Positions 36,043-45,544 of a stretch of 64,000 nt of DNA are shown here, piece after piece; the stretch's first letter is position 1, and each line of letters opens with the position of its first letter. The translations under genes were made by a program, and so were the position numbers. The stretch spans positions 2,728,001 to 2,792,000 of the forward strand of contig NZ_AP028070.1 of assembly GCF_030297175.1 (NCBI RefSeq), in the 5' to 3' direction. The notes beneath the pieces are model-generated. The model saw only the letters and a list, made by a program, of their open reading frames with translations, had not been told where the DNA came from and ran no database searches. The DNA comes from Marinobacter sp. LA51 (lineage in GTDB: Bacteria; Pseudomonadota; Gammaproteobacteria; Pseudomonadales; Oleiphilaceae).

Positions 36043-36167
36043 CCCCCGAACGCGGCCCGGAGCCCGAGCCCAGCCTGGTGCCCCCGCACCGCAAAGCTAG
36101 AGTCGCATTCGCGTTTCTGACTTTCTCGCTGGGTCTGTGTTTGCTGAGTTACGTCAGTACCCTCTAA
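36039..36167 (+). CDS. 42-residue single-helix membrane microprotein
   Basis: Short frame starting in an ATGA overlap with the gene before it. A proline- and charge-rich N-terminus (T-P-E-R-G-P-E-P-E-P, then H-R-K-A-R) is followed by a hydrophobic segment of about 20 residues (A-F-A-F-L-T-F to Y-V-S) reaching the C-terminus, a single membrane helix with positive residues on the cytoplasmic side. Codon use is like its neighbours. Coupling and topology argue that it is real; no function is known. Confidence 0.55.
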   Translation: MTPERGPEPEPSLVPPHRKARVAFAFLTFSLGLCLLSYVSTL

Positions 36168-36211
36168 TCGACCAGCTCAGCTAACCGTACCCTTAGCCAC
36201 AGCACTGTCCG

Positions 36212-36574
36212 CTAAAGGGTCTTGCCTTCGTTCAAAGCCAGGGCGCCTTTGACGATGCGATAAATAATCCAGATTGAGATACCCAGCAGAATAAACCAGC
36301 CAATGACCAGCGGCATGGTCACGATTCCAACAACGGTCCACAACAGCCCGATCCAGAAGGTCCGGATCTGCCACCGGAAGTGAGATTCGATCCAGGTATT
36401 GCGGACATCATCCAGCTTGACGTAATTGATGATCACGCCCACCAACCCGGTGATGCCTCCAACAAAAAACGATAACGCCTGAAGTATGTAAACCACTACG
36501 GCCAGATTACGGACCGGGTCGGAACGGCGCGCTACGGGATCGGGATTTGCAGGAACGTGCTCTGGTTCGGCCAA
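36212..36574 (-). CDS. DUF4870-like inner-membrane protein
   Basis: 120 residues with a polar, proline-rich N-terminal 20 residues and three hydrophobic segments (about 24-50, 72-92, 88-110). The V-I-I-N-Y-V-K segment followed by S-H-F-R-W-Q-I-R-T-F-W is the hallmark of DUF4870/YidH-like proteins, in which a short amphipathic segment lies between membrane helices. Convergent with the microprotein gene. Function unknown. Confidence 0.75.
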   Translation of the reverse strand: MAEPEHVPANPDPVARRSDPVRNLAVVVYILQALSFFVGGITGLVGVIINYVKLDDVRNTWIESHFRWQIRTFWIGLLWTVVGIVTMPLVIGWFILLGISIWIIYRIVKGALALNEGKTL

Positions 36575-36682
36575 GACATTGCCTCCTTAAATGAACTCTG
36601 CTGGCAGTCTAACACGTGCCCAGAGTACCCGAGCAGGCGCGCTCTGGCCGTTACGTTTCATTCATTCCCACCCGCCCAAAGT

Positions 36683-36734
36683 AAAAAAACCGCAAGGCGG
36701 ACTGGCCCCTTGGAAGCACCAGCTCGCTTTGCGG
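36683..36734 (-). terminator. Intrinsic terminator of phoX
   Basis: CCGCAAGGCG (36690-36699) pairs with CGCTTTGCGG (36725-36734), one G-T wobble, with inner CTGG/CCAG pairing. On the minus strand the stem is followed by a T run (complement of 36683-36689). It lies about 35 bases past the phoX stop. Confidence 0.7.
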
Positions 36735-36766
36735 CGGTTTGAAAAGTTACCCGCTTGGATTTGAAC

Positions 36767-38785
36767 TTACGCCCCGATCACGCCTCCATCGGTGCGAGTC
36801 ACGATCACCGTGGCATCTCGGGGATGGTCGCCCTCGGTGCCAAAGGGCCAGTTGGCATCCGGATGCTGGATATTCACAAACATGGTTTTCACATCGGGCG
36901 TGGTCACCACACCGGTGACTTCACAACCCACCGGCCCCACGAAGAAGCGCTTGATCTCACGGGTAACCGGATTGGCCGCCAGCATCATGTTGTTCTGGTA
37001 CGGCTCGGCGTCGGAACCATCGGTCTGGATCCACAGGCGGCCGTTGTAGTCGAACCACAGTCCATCCGGGCTGTTGAAGATGTTGTCGTCATCCAGGGTG
37101 ACAACTGCCTCACCGTCGACAACCGTTTCGGTGCCCTGCTCGCCGCCAAAGACAAAGATATCCCAGTCGAAGCTGGTCGCTGCATGGTCGCTGCTCTCTT
37201 CGGTCCACCGAATAATATGGCCGGTGCGGTTTTCCGCCTGGGGGTTGGCGGCATCGGTCTGCTCTTCAGTCCGGTTGGAGTTGTTGGTCAGGGTGAAGTA
37301 GACCTCGCCGGTGTTAGGATCCACAGCGCCCCATTCCGGGCGATCCATCGGCGTGGCACCGGCAATGTCGGCGGCTAGGCGGGTGTTCAGTAGCACATCG
37401 GCCTGATCATCAAAGCCGGTGAAATTGATGTCGCCCACCATGGTTCCGTCGGCAGCAGCCACCTTGGCGGCGAAGTCGCCATCGTCGAGTGATAAGGACA
37501 GCCATTCGCCGGTACCATCATCATTGAACCTGGCAACGTAAAGCGTGCCTTCGTCCAGCAGATAGCCGCCAGCCGTTGCTGCCGAGTAGTTATTAGCCGA
37601 TACAAATTTGTAGATATATTCGAAGCGGGAATCGTCACCGGAATAACACACCACCGGCTTGCCTTCGGTCACCGGCGCGAAGATCACTCCCTCGTGGCCG
37701 AATCGGCCCAGGGCGGTACGCTTCTGCGGCTTGGCTTCCGGTGTGAACGGATCAATTTCCACCATGTAACCGTAGGTGTTGGCTTCATTGCGGTAGTCAG
37801 TGTCTGGATCTCCAAGACCCGGCGTCACGTCAAAACGTATGTAGTCGTCGGCACCACCGTCAGCCAGCTCCCAATCGTAACGGCTGGAATCGCCAACACC
37901 ATGACGAGTCTGTTCACGCGGCTGGCCAGGATTGCTATTGGCAAAGTAGCCGTGCCAGTTTTCCTCGGCGGCCAGGTAGGTGCCCCACGGCGTCGGCCCC
38001 ATGGCGCAGTTATTCAGAGTGCCCCGGGTCTCGGTGCCGTTCGGGCTGAACTTGGTGACCAGTTTCGAGTTGCCGCGAACCGGGCCACGAATGTCCATCT
38101 CGGTGCCACCGGTAATACGGCGATTAAATGGGCTGCCAAACACCACGTCCCAGGTGCCTTCGCTGTCCTGCTTGATGTGTACCACGGACACACCATGGGC
38201 AGCGATTTCCTTGCGCACTTCGTCCTCCGGGCGCACGCCACCATTGTCGGCCGCCGCGGTCGCGCCAGTTGGATGCAGGGCATCCTGATTAATGTACTCG
38301 TGATTCATCACCAGCAAGCCTTCGGTGGAGCTGTTACCGCCGGCCTTCTGATCGATCGGGAAGAAATGTAGGCCATCGTGGTGCATGCCCACCTGTTGTT
38401 CCTGTTCGGCGCCCGTGTTGGAGGCATCGGCTCGGAATTCCGGGTAAGACCCGGTAATCGGTGTACCCCAGGGCAGGAATGCCTGGGCAGAATAGCCCTC
38501 GGGAACAACAACCTGATTGGCATTGGACACAGGGATGGCCTTGAAGCCCAGGTCCGTCTGTACACCAGCCGCTGAACCCGTGTCGTTATCGTCGTCATCA
38601 CTGTCACAACCGACCAGCGTCATCCCCATGATACTGGCGAGCGCCGCGCCGACGGTGCCTTTCATGACGGCACGACGCTGCAGCCGGGCAGCCAGCACTT
38701 CATGAAACGGGTAGTTGCCGGTCTGGTTGACGACGGGTTCGTAATTCGGATCCAGGTAGTTTGGATCAAAATCGTGCTTGGCCAT
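36767..38785 (-). CDS. phoX: PhoX-family alkaline phosphatase, Tat-exported
   Basis: 672 residues. The twin-arginine region (Q-R-R-A-V-M at about 36-41) and the hydrophobic stretch ending L-V-G-C60 indicate Tat export, possibly with lipid attachment. An aspartate-rich stretch follows. The body is the PhoX beta-propeller-type calcium/iron phosphatase, with M-N-H-E-Y near 158 and A-E-E-N-W near 273. Upstream, TTGTCAC and CTGTCG on the minus strand resemble a Pho box, but the half-site spacing is one base too long. Expected to release phosphate from organic esters. Confidence 0.9.
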   Translation of the reverse strand: MAKHDFDPNYLDPNYEPVVNQTGNYPFHEVLAARLQRRAVMKGTVGAALASIMGMTLVGCDSDDDDNDTGSAAGVQTDLGFKAIPVSNANQVVVPEGYSAQAFLPWGTPITGSYPEFRADASNTGAEQEQQVGMHHDGLHFFPIDQKAGGNSSTEGLLVMNHEYINQDALHPTGATAAADNGGVRPEDEVRKEIAAHGVSVVHIKQDSEGTWDVVFGSPFNRRITGGTEMDIRGPVRGNSKLVTKFSPNGTETRGTLNNCAMGPTPWGTYLAAEENWHGYFANSNPGQPREQTRHGVGDSSRYDWELADGGADDYIRFDVTPGLGDPDTDYRNEANTYGYMVEIDPFTPEAKPQKRTALGRFGHEGVIFAPVTEGKPVVCYSGDDSRFEYIYKFVSANNYSAATAGGYLLDEGTLYVARFNDDGTGEWLSLSLDDGDFAAKVAAADGTMVGDINFTGFDDQADVLLNTRLAADIAGATPMDRPEWGAVDPNTGEVYFTLTNNSNRTEEQTDAANPQAENRTGHIIRWTEESSDHAATSFDWDIFVFGGEQGTETVVDGEAVVTLDDDNIFNSPDGLWFDYNGRLWIQTDGSDAEPYQNNMMLAANPVTREIKRFFVGPVGCEVTGVVTTPDVKTMFVNIQHPDANWPFGTEGDHPRDATVIVTRTDGGVIGA

Positions 38786-38944
38786 GATTCCCTCTCTTAT
38801 CAGAACAGACGTTCGTTATTGAGGGATCAGTTTCGACAGAAATTGTGACAACGGAGAAACAGGAACAAGTCGAAACCGTTACTGTTTTTTGACAAGGGTC
38901 TTTGCACGCTGGTTCTTGCACAGCTCTTTTCTCAAGGCACAAAA

Positions 38945-38973
38945 AAACCGGCACAGGAGACCTGTGCCGGTTT
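38945..38973 (-). terminator. Intrinsic terminator of the acidic lipoprotein gene
   Basis: Perfect 13-bp stem, AAACCGGCACAGG (38945-38957) with its complement (38961-38973), AGA loop. The A run before it gives a T tract on the minus strand, 12 bases past the lipoprotein gene stop. Confidence 0.85.
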
Positions 38974-38984
38974 CTACCACCCAA

Positions 38985-39269
38985 TTACTGGGTAGCTTCA
39001 TCGTAGCCTTCTTCCATGGCTTCACCTGCTTCTTCAGCAGCTTCTCCCACTTCTTCGGCCGTATCTTCAGCGGCGTCCTCGGTCTGCTCCCAGGCACTTT
39101 GACCAGTCGCATCCTCGTAGGTGTTCTCGGCCGCATCGCCGGCGTCGTCCATCATCTCTTCGGCGTTATCGGCAGCCTGATCCATATCGACGCCTTCGTC
39201 CTCGGAGCTGCAGGCGGCAAGACCCAGTGTCATGGCAAATGCCAGCGCGCTCAGTGTGAACTTGTTCAT
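38985..39269 (-). CDS. Small acidic lipoprotein
   Basis: 94 residues from the ATG at 39269, which has AGGG eight bases upstream; an ATG two codons earlier is too close to it. The lipobox L-A-A-C ends a short signal. The mature part is almost only Asp, Glu, Ala, Met and Gly with E-E-A/D-D-A repeats, so strongly acidic and probably helical or disordered. Similar acidic lipoproteins are common in halophilic marine bacteria; no function can be given. Confidence 0.8.
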   Translation of the reverse strand: MNKFTLSALAFAMTLGLAACSSEDEGVDMDQAADNAEEMMDDAGDAAENTYEDATGQSAWEQTEDAAEDTAEEVGEAAEEAGEAMEEGYDEATQ

Positions 39270-39361
39270 AACCATGTCCCTCTGTTGGTCCGTGATAAAA
39301 CAACATCAGGTTACGGTTACACACCGTCACATACAATTACTCGGGGATTACCGTTTGGTTA

Positions 39362-39616
39362 CTAACGACTTACGGCAAGGGTTCGACCATCCAGGGTGAT
39401 GATGTGGTCAAGACTAACCATAATGCCCCGCCCCAGCAGAATGTATTCATGGCCAGCCCGGCTGAACAGGTCCCTGATGACATCGTGAACCATGCGGATC
39501 TGGCCAGCGCTGTCGCGATAGACCACCTCCGCCAGCCGTCCAGAGGTAAGGTACTCCACCAGCATGCCCTGCACGCTCCAGTGCACGGCGGCCGAAGACG
39601 CATTGGGTGTTGTCAT
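39362..39616 (-). CDS. Small protein, possibly Sm-like (Rof-type) fold
   Basis: 84 residues, no signal. The pattern hydrophobic strand, G-R-L, then Y-R-D-S-A-G-Q-I, then Y-I-L-L-G-R-G-I-M-V-S-L-D-H-I looks like the small beta-barrel of Rho-binding antiterminators (YaeO/Rof) and other Sm-like proteins, with the closing L-D-x-I strand. The resemblance is weak and by eye. Preceded by AAGGA. Function unknown. Confidence 0.55.
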   Translation of the reverse strand: MTTPNASSAAVHWSVQGMLVEYLTSGRLAEVVYRDSAGQIRMVHDVIRDLFSRAGHEYILLGRGIMVSLDHIITLDGRTLAVSR

Positions 39617-39782
39617 GGCTAATCAATCCTTGTGGTTGAGTGATTCTTTTTATTGGTACTCAACATGCCGAGACACATCCGCAGCGGCGGACCCGTAAAG
39701 TCTGGCTCACAGTGATGAATTTCGCCACCTACCAGCCGTCAGGTTGACGGCCGGTCTTATCAGCGCCGCATACGCTATTGCC

Positions 39783-41585
39783 TCAGAACCACTCCGTCTT
39801 CATCGCCAGGCAAGTGTCGTCCTGGTTCTTGAGCAACACCAGGTCCTGGGCCACAGTGGGCAACTCCCAATGGAAGAAGTACTGGGCCGCCTGCATCTTG
39901 CCCTGATAGAAATTCTGCTCATCGTCAGTGCTGAGATTAGCCAGCGCCTTTTCCGCGGCATTGGCCTGGCGCAGCCACATCCAGGACACGATGATGTGGC
40001 CAAACAGGTGCAGGTAGCACGAGGCGTTGGCCAACACCCGGTCCGGATTCTCGCTCATCAGTGACTTACCCAGGCTCTGGGTGACTTTCACCGCCTGCTG
40101 CAAGGTTTCGCTCAGGGACAGCGCCCACTGCTGGCAACGATCTGATGTGGCGGCCTCCAGGTCCAGCTGCATTTGCTGCATCAGCAGCTGCAGGCCGTGA
40201 CTCTGGTCCTGCCAGATTTTGCGACCGAGCAGGTCCAGAGCCTGAATGCCGTTGGTGCCTTCATGGATCGGGTTCAGGCGGTTGTCACGCCAGCATTGCT
40301 CCACCGGATACTCCCGGGTATAACCGGCACCACCATAGACCTGGATCGCCAGATCATTGGCTTTTGGCCCGTACTCGGACGGCCAGGCTTTGATCACTGG
40401 GGTCAGCAGATCCAACAGTTTGCCTGCTTCCTGTCGCTTCTGCTCATCCGGGTGAGTGTGCTGGTCGTCCATCAGCCGCGCGCCATACAGGCACAGCGCC
40501 AGGCCACCTTCGCTGTAGGCCTTCTGGGCCAGCAACATGCGGCGCACATCGGCGTGCTCGATGATCGGCACCTGCGGCGCTTCCGGGTTCTTTTCCGACG
40601 GCTTGCGGCCCTGCAGTCGATCCTTGGCATACTCCAGGCTGTGCATGTAGCCACGGTAGCCGATCACGGCCGCACCGAAGCCAACGCCCACACGGGCCTC
40701 GTTCATCATCTGGAACATGTACTTCAGGCCCTGGTGCGGCTCGCCCACCAGATAGCCGTGGCACGGAGCGTCATCTCCAAAGCTCAATGCGGTGGAGGTG
40801 GTGCCGCGGTATCCCAGCTTGTGGATCAACCCGGCCAGGTTCACCCCGTTGCGCTCGGTGGCGTTACCGTCCTCGTCCACGACGAACTTGGGCACGATGA
40901 ACAGCGAGATGCCTTTTACCCCGGCCGGTGCACCCTTAATCTTGGCCAACACCATGTGCACGATGTTCTCCGTCAGCGACTGTTCGCCACCGGAGATGTA
41001 GATCTTCGCGCCTTTGATCAGATAGTCGCCGTCGTCGGTCGGTGTCGCCGAGGTACGGATGTCCGCCAGCGACGAACCGGCGTGGGGCTCAGTCAGTGCC
41101 ATGGTGCCGCTAAAGCGACCGGACAGCATGTGCGGCAGGAAAGTTTGCTGCTGTTGTTCGTTACCGAACACCCGAATGAGGTTGGCCGCAGCGGTGGTCA
41201 GGAACGGATAACCGGCCGTGCCTGGGTTGGCTGCGGTGAAGAAGCCGTTGCAGGCCGCCATGACTGATTCCGGCAGCTGCATGCCGCCCAGATCGTAGTC
41301 GTAGCGCCCGGCAATAAAGCCGGCCTCGGCGTAGGCGTCGAAGGCCTCTTTGACCGCCGGGAGCATTTCCACGGCACCATCCACGAATTTTGGCTCGTCT
41401 TTGTCGGCGGCGCTGTTATGGGTGGCGAACTTGTCCCGGGCGATGCGGTCGGCGGTTTCAACCACGGCATCGAAGGTGTCACGGCTGTGCTCACTGAAAC
41501 GCTCGCGTTCGGTCAGGGTCTCTGTATCGAGGACTTCGTAGAGCTGGAACGCCAGGTCGCGGCGATCGATCAGGGTGTCGGTCAT
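39783..41585 (-). CDS. Acyl-CoA dehydrogenase, large 600-residue type (FadE/DmdC-like)
   Basis: 600 residues from the ATG at 41585, which has AGGAG seven bases upstream; the frame runs on to 41771 through the palindromic element but that part is not coding. N-terminal helical, middle beta (T-E-P-H-A-G-S-S-L) and C-terminal domains plus the extra C-terminal domain of this long subfamily. The catalytic glutamate E442 is in H-E-G-T-N-G-I-Q. Members oxidise medium/long-chain acyl-CoAs or methylmercaptopropionyl-CoA. The gene is divergent from a GlxA/AraC regulator, with the third palindromic element between them. Confidence 0.87.
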   Translation of the reverse strand: MTDTLIDRRDLAFQLYEVLDTETLTERERFSEHSRDTFDAVVETADRIARDKFATHNSAADKDEPKFVDGAVEMLPAVKEAFDAYAEAGFIAGRYDYDLGGMQLPESVMAACNGFFTAANPGTAGYPFLTTAAANLIRVFGNEQQQQTFLPHMLSGRFSGTMALTEPHAGSSLADIRTSATPTDDGDYLIKGAKIYISGGEQSLTENIVHMVLAKIKGAPAGVKGISLFIVPKFVVDEDGNATERNGVNLAGLIHKLGYRGTTSTALSFGDDAPCHGYLVGEPHQGLKYMFQMMNEARVGVGFGAAVIGYRGYMHSLEYAKDRLQGRKPSEKNPEAPQVPIIEHADVRRMLLAQKAYSEGGLALCLYGARLMDDQHTHPDEQKRQEAGKLLDLLTPVIKAWPSEYGPKANDLAIQVYGGAGYTREYPVEQCWRDNRLNPIHEGTNGIQALDLLGRKIWQDQSHGLQLLMQQMQLDLEAATSDRCQQWALSLSETLQQAVKVTQSLGKSLMSENPDRVLANASCYLHLFGHIIVSWMWLRQANAAEKALANLSTDDEQNFYQGKMQAAQYFFHWELPTVAQDLVLLKNQDDTCLAMKTEWF

Positions 41586-41699
41586 TGTGCTTCTCCTTTT
41601 GATGGCACACAGAGTGTCACAGCGACAAGGGTTAGAAAACCGGCATTTATGACATAATATTGGCCAATATCGCCATCGGAATCTGGAAGACGGTTCGCA

Positions 41700-41793
41700 G
41701 TGGGTAGAAGTATCCGGGACTCGCTGTGAATACGTCCCTGTACGCTTGTGTGCAGCATCCATGCTGCACACAGTCCCGGATACTTCTACCCAC
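41700..41793 (-). ncRNA. TwoAYGGAY-like palindromic RNA element, copy C (upstream of acyl-CoA dehydrogenase)
   Basis: A perfect 22-bp outer stem joins 41700-41721 with 41772-41793, with three more pairs beyond one mismatch. Read on the minus strand, the 50-base core has GTGTGCAGC/GCTGCACAC closing loop ATGGAT (plus 41757-41762), then AAGC, then GTAC/GTAT closing loop AGGGAC (plus 41734-41739), then TCACAGCG. Copies A and B have AAGC, GCAC/GTGC, loop ATGGAY and TCGTAGCG at the same places, so the second hairpin shows C-G to T-A covariation. The outer stem and first hairpin stem are unrelated to A and B. It begins about 115 bases upstream of the dehydrogenase start. Confidence 0.65.
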
Positions 41794-41818
41794 CGCGGCC
41801 CTGGCTCGGGAGTTTGCT

Positions 41819-42799
41819 ATGCATACGGTTTCAATCATCGGTTTTGACGGCGCTCTTGCCAGCGCCATAACGGGGATTATTGACCTGTTCCGTCTGGCCG
41901 GTGTGACCTGGGCCAGAATCCACGGCGAACCGCCCGAACCGCTGTTCCGAACTCGTCTTCTCACCGAGAAGGGCGATCCCTGCCGCTGCATTAACGGCAT
42001 CACCCTGCTGGCCGATGGCAGCTGGAATGATGGTGAGCTATCGCCGGCGGACATCATTATCGTGCCGACCATCGGTGCACCCATCACCGATGTGCTCGCA
42101 CACAACCGGCAGCTGGTGGACTGGCTGTCGCAACAGGGCAGCGCTCCGAAGCTGTTGGCGAGTAATTGCACCGGGGCGTTTCTATTGGCGGAGGCGGGCC
42201 TGCTGAATGGCCGCGAGGCAACCACCCACTGGGGCTTCAGCAATCAGTTCCGTCAGCGTTATCCGGAGGTAATCTGCCGGCCAGAAAAGCTGGTAACGGT
42301 TGATGGCGACATTGCCTGTGCCGGCGGTGGTATGGCCTGGTGGGATCTTGGGGTGTACCTGGTGGAGCGTTACGCCGGACCGGATGCGTCCCGGCAGCTG
42401 GCCAAGGCGTTTGTGATTGACGCCGGGCGTACCAGCCAGGCGCCGTACAGCGCCCTCCAGGCAAAACGCTACCACGCCGACGCCACGGTCCTGCAGCTGC
42501 AGGACTGGCTGGACAGTCACTTCACCCAAACCATTGCGTTATCGGAACTCGCCGTTCAGGCCGGGCTTAGCGAACGCTCTCTGTTGCGGCGCTTCAAGGC
42601 AGCTACTGGCGACACCCCGAATACCTATTTGCAACTGCTGCGGGTGGAGCACGCTCGCCACCACCTGGAGACATCGCGGCGACCGATTGACGAAATAATT
42701 AACACCGTCGGTTATGAGGATGTCAGCTCGTTCAGCCGTCTGTTCCGGAAGCACACTGGCTTGGCGCCCGGCGCCTACCGTTCACGATTCGGCCGCTAG
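41819..42799 (+). CDS. GlxA-family AraC-type transcriptional regulator
   Basis: 326 residues from the ATG at 41819 (GGGAG six bases upstream); the frame upstream to 41726 runs through the palindromic element and is not coding. The N-terminal DJ-1/PfpI domain (about 1-185) has C117 in S-N-C-T-G-A-F at the usual nucleophile elbow. The C-terminal AraC domain (about 220-325) has two helix-turn-helix motifs ending S-F-S-R-L-F-R-K-H-T-G. It may regulate the divergent acyl-CoA dehydrogenase gene, by position only. Confidence 0.87.
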   Translation: MHTVSIIGFDGALASAITGIIDLFRLAGVTWARIHGEPPEPLFRTRLLTEKGDPCRCINGITLLADGSWNDGELSPADIIIVPTIGAPITDVLAHNRQLVDWLSQQGSAPKLLASNCTGAFLLAEAGLLNGREATTHWGFSNQFRQRYPEVICRPEKLVTVDGDIACAGGGMAWWDLGVYLVERYAGPDASRQLAKAFVIDAGRTSQAPYSALQAKRYHADATVLQLQDWLDSHFTQTIALSELAVQAGLSERSLLRRFKAATGDTPNTYLQLLRVEHARHHLETSRRPIDEIINTVGYEDVSSFSRLFRKHTGLAPGAYRSRFGR

Positions 42800-42906
42800 G
42801 CTTTGTAACACATGGCCCACGTTATGCATCTTTATAAGTGGAAGGCCGATTTTTGGCGCCACTCGTAAAAGTTTTTGACACAGGTGTTTAAGTGGGGGAG
42901 GTAGCC

Positions 42907-43074
42907 ATGGACACACCGATGAAACAAAGCCAGGCCGATATTCTCAGCCGACTCTATGACATGAAGCAGAAGCAGCTGGCACAAGCGCTGCAGCAGGGCA
43001 ACAGCAGCCTGCGTTGCCTGGTGCTGGAGGCAGAGGCCGAAGCAATATCCAACGCGCTGAAATCCGTCCGGTAA
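42907..43074 (+). CDS. Small helical protein of unknown function
   Basis: 55 residues from the ATG at 42907, with GGGGGAGG five bases upstream, an unusually strong ribosome site. Two amphipathic helices are likely (S-R-L-Y-D-M-K-Q-K-Q-L-A-Q-A-L and V-L-E-A-E-A-E-A-I-S-N-A-L) around a short turn. No membrane segment, no recognised family. Followed by two hairpins at 43080-43130. Confidence 0.6.
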   Translation: MDTPMKQSQADILSRLYDMKQKQLAQALQQGNSSLRCLVLEAEAEAISNALKSVR

Positions 43075-43079
43075 TCTGA

Positions 43080-43130
43080 CTGACGCAGTGCGTCACAATC
43101 AGCCAATTCGGGGCCAAACAAGCCCCGAAT
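43080..43130. terminator. Tandem hairpins between the small helical gene and fadH
   Basis: TGACGC/GCGTCA (43080-43094) with an AGT loop, then ATTCGGGGC (43106-43114) pairing with GCCCCGAAT (43122-43130). Neither is followed by a T run, so terminator function for the two convergent genes is plausible but not certain. Confidence 0.5.
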
Positions 43131-43138
43131 GGAGAGCT

Positions 43139-45283
<2,145 letters not shown>

Positions 45284-45307
45284 TCAAGTTTGACTGACGG
45301 AGCAACC

Positions 45308-45421
45308 ATGACCGCAAGGTCCTTCGGCTGCATGTATACCCAGCGCCCACCCGTTACCGCCGACATCGCGCGGCACCGGGGCCGTTTACCCTACTTCCCT
45401 GACCCGCCCGCAACTGCTTGA
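45308..45421 (+). CDS. Possible 37-residue leader or small protein upstream of mrpA
   Basis: Short frame with GGAG five bases before the ATG in the 351-base gap between fadH and mrpA. The product is basic and proline-rich (M-T-A-R-S-F-G-C-M-Y start, R-H-R-G-R middle, P-D-P-P-A-T-A end), without a membrane helix. The rest of the gap holds the fadH promoter (45221-45252) and, after this frame, about 120 bases leading into mrpA with no clear structure. It may be chance. Confidence 0.3.
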   Translation: MTARSFGCMYTQRPPVTADIARHRGRLPYFPDPPATA

Positions 45422-45544
45422 TTGACGCCGCCGAGCCCTGGCACTGCCCCCGAGTAATCGTTGTGCAGGGAGGCCGGTCGAAGACTAGACTCACGCGGAT
45501 ACCCTTCTCCATTCACGGAAAAGAAAAACTCTAACGAGGTTGCG

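Noticed and set aside
38800..38860. Pho box upstream of phoX
   Set aside because: The two half-sites (TGTCA and TGTCG on the minus strand) are 12 bases apart instead of 11 and one is imperfect, so it is mentioned only under phoX and not listed as a site.
41726..41818. Extended N-terminus of the AraC-type regulator, and the N-terminal extension of the acyl-CoA dehydrogenase frame to 41771
   Set aside because: Both run through palindromic element C; better starts with ribosome sites exist at 41819 and 41585.
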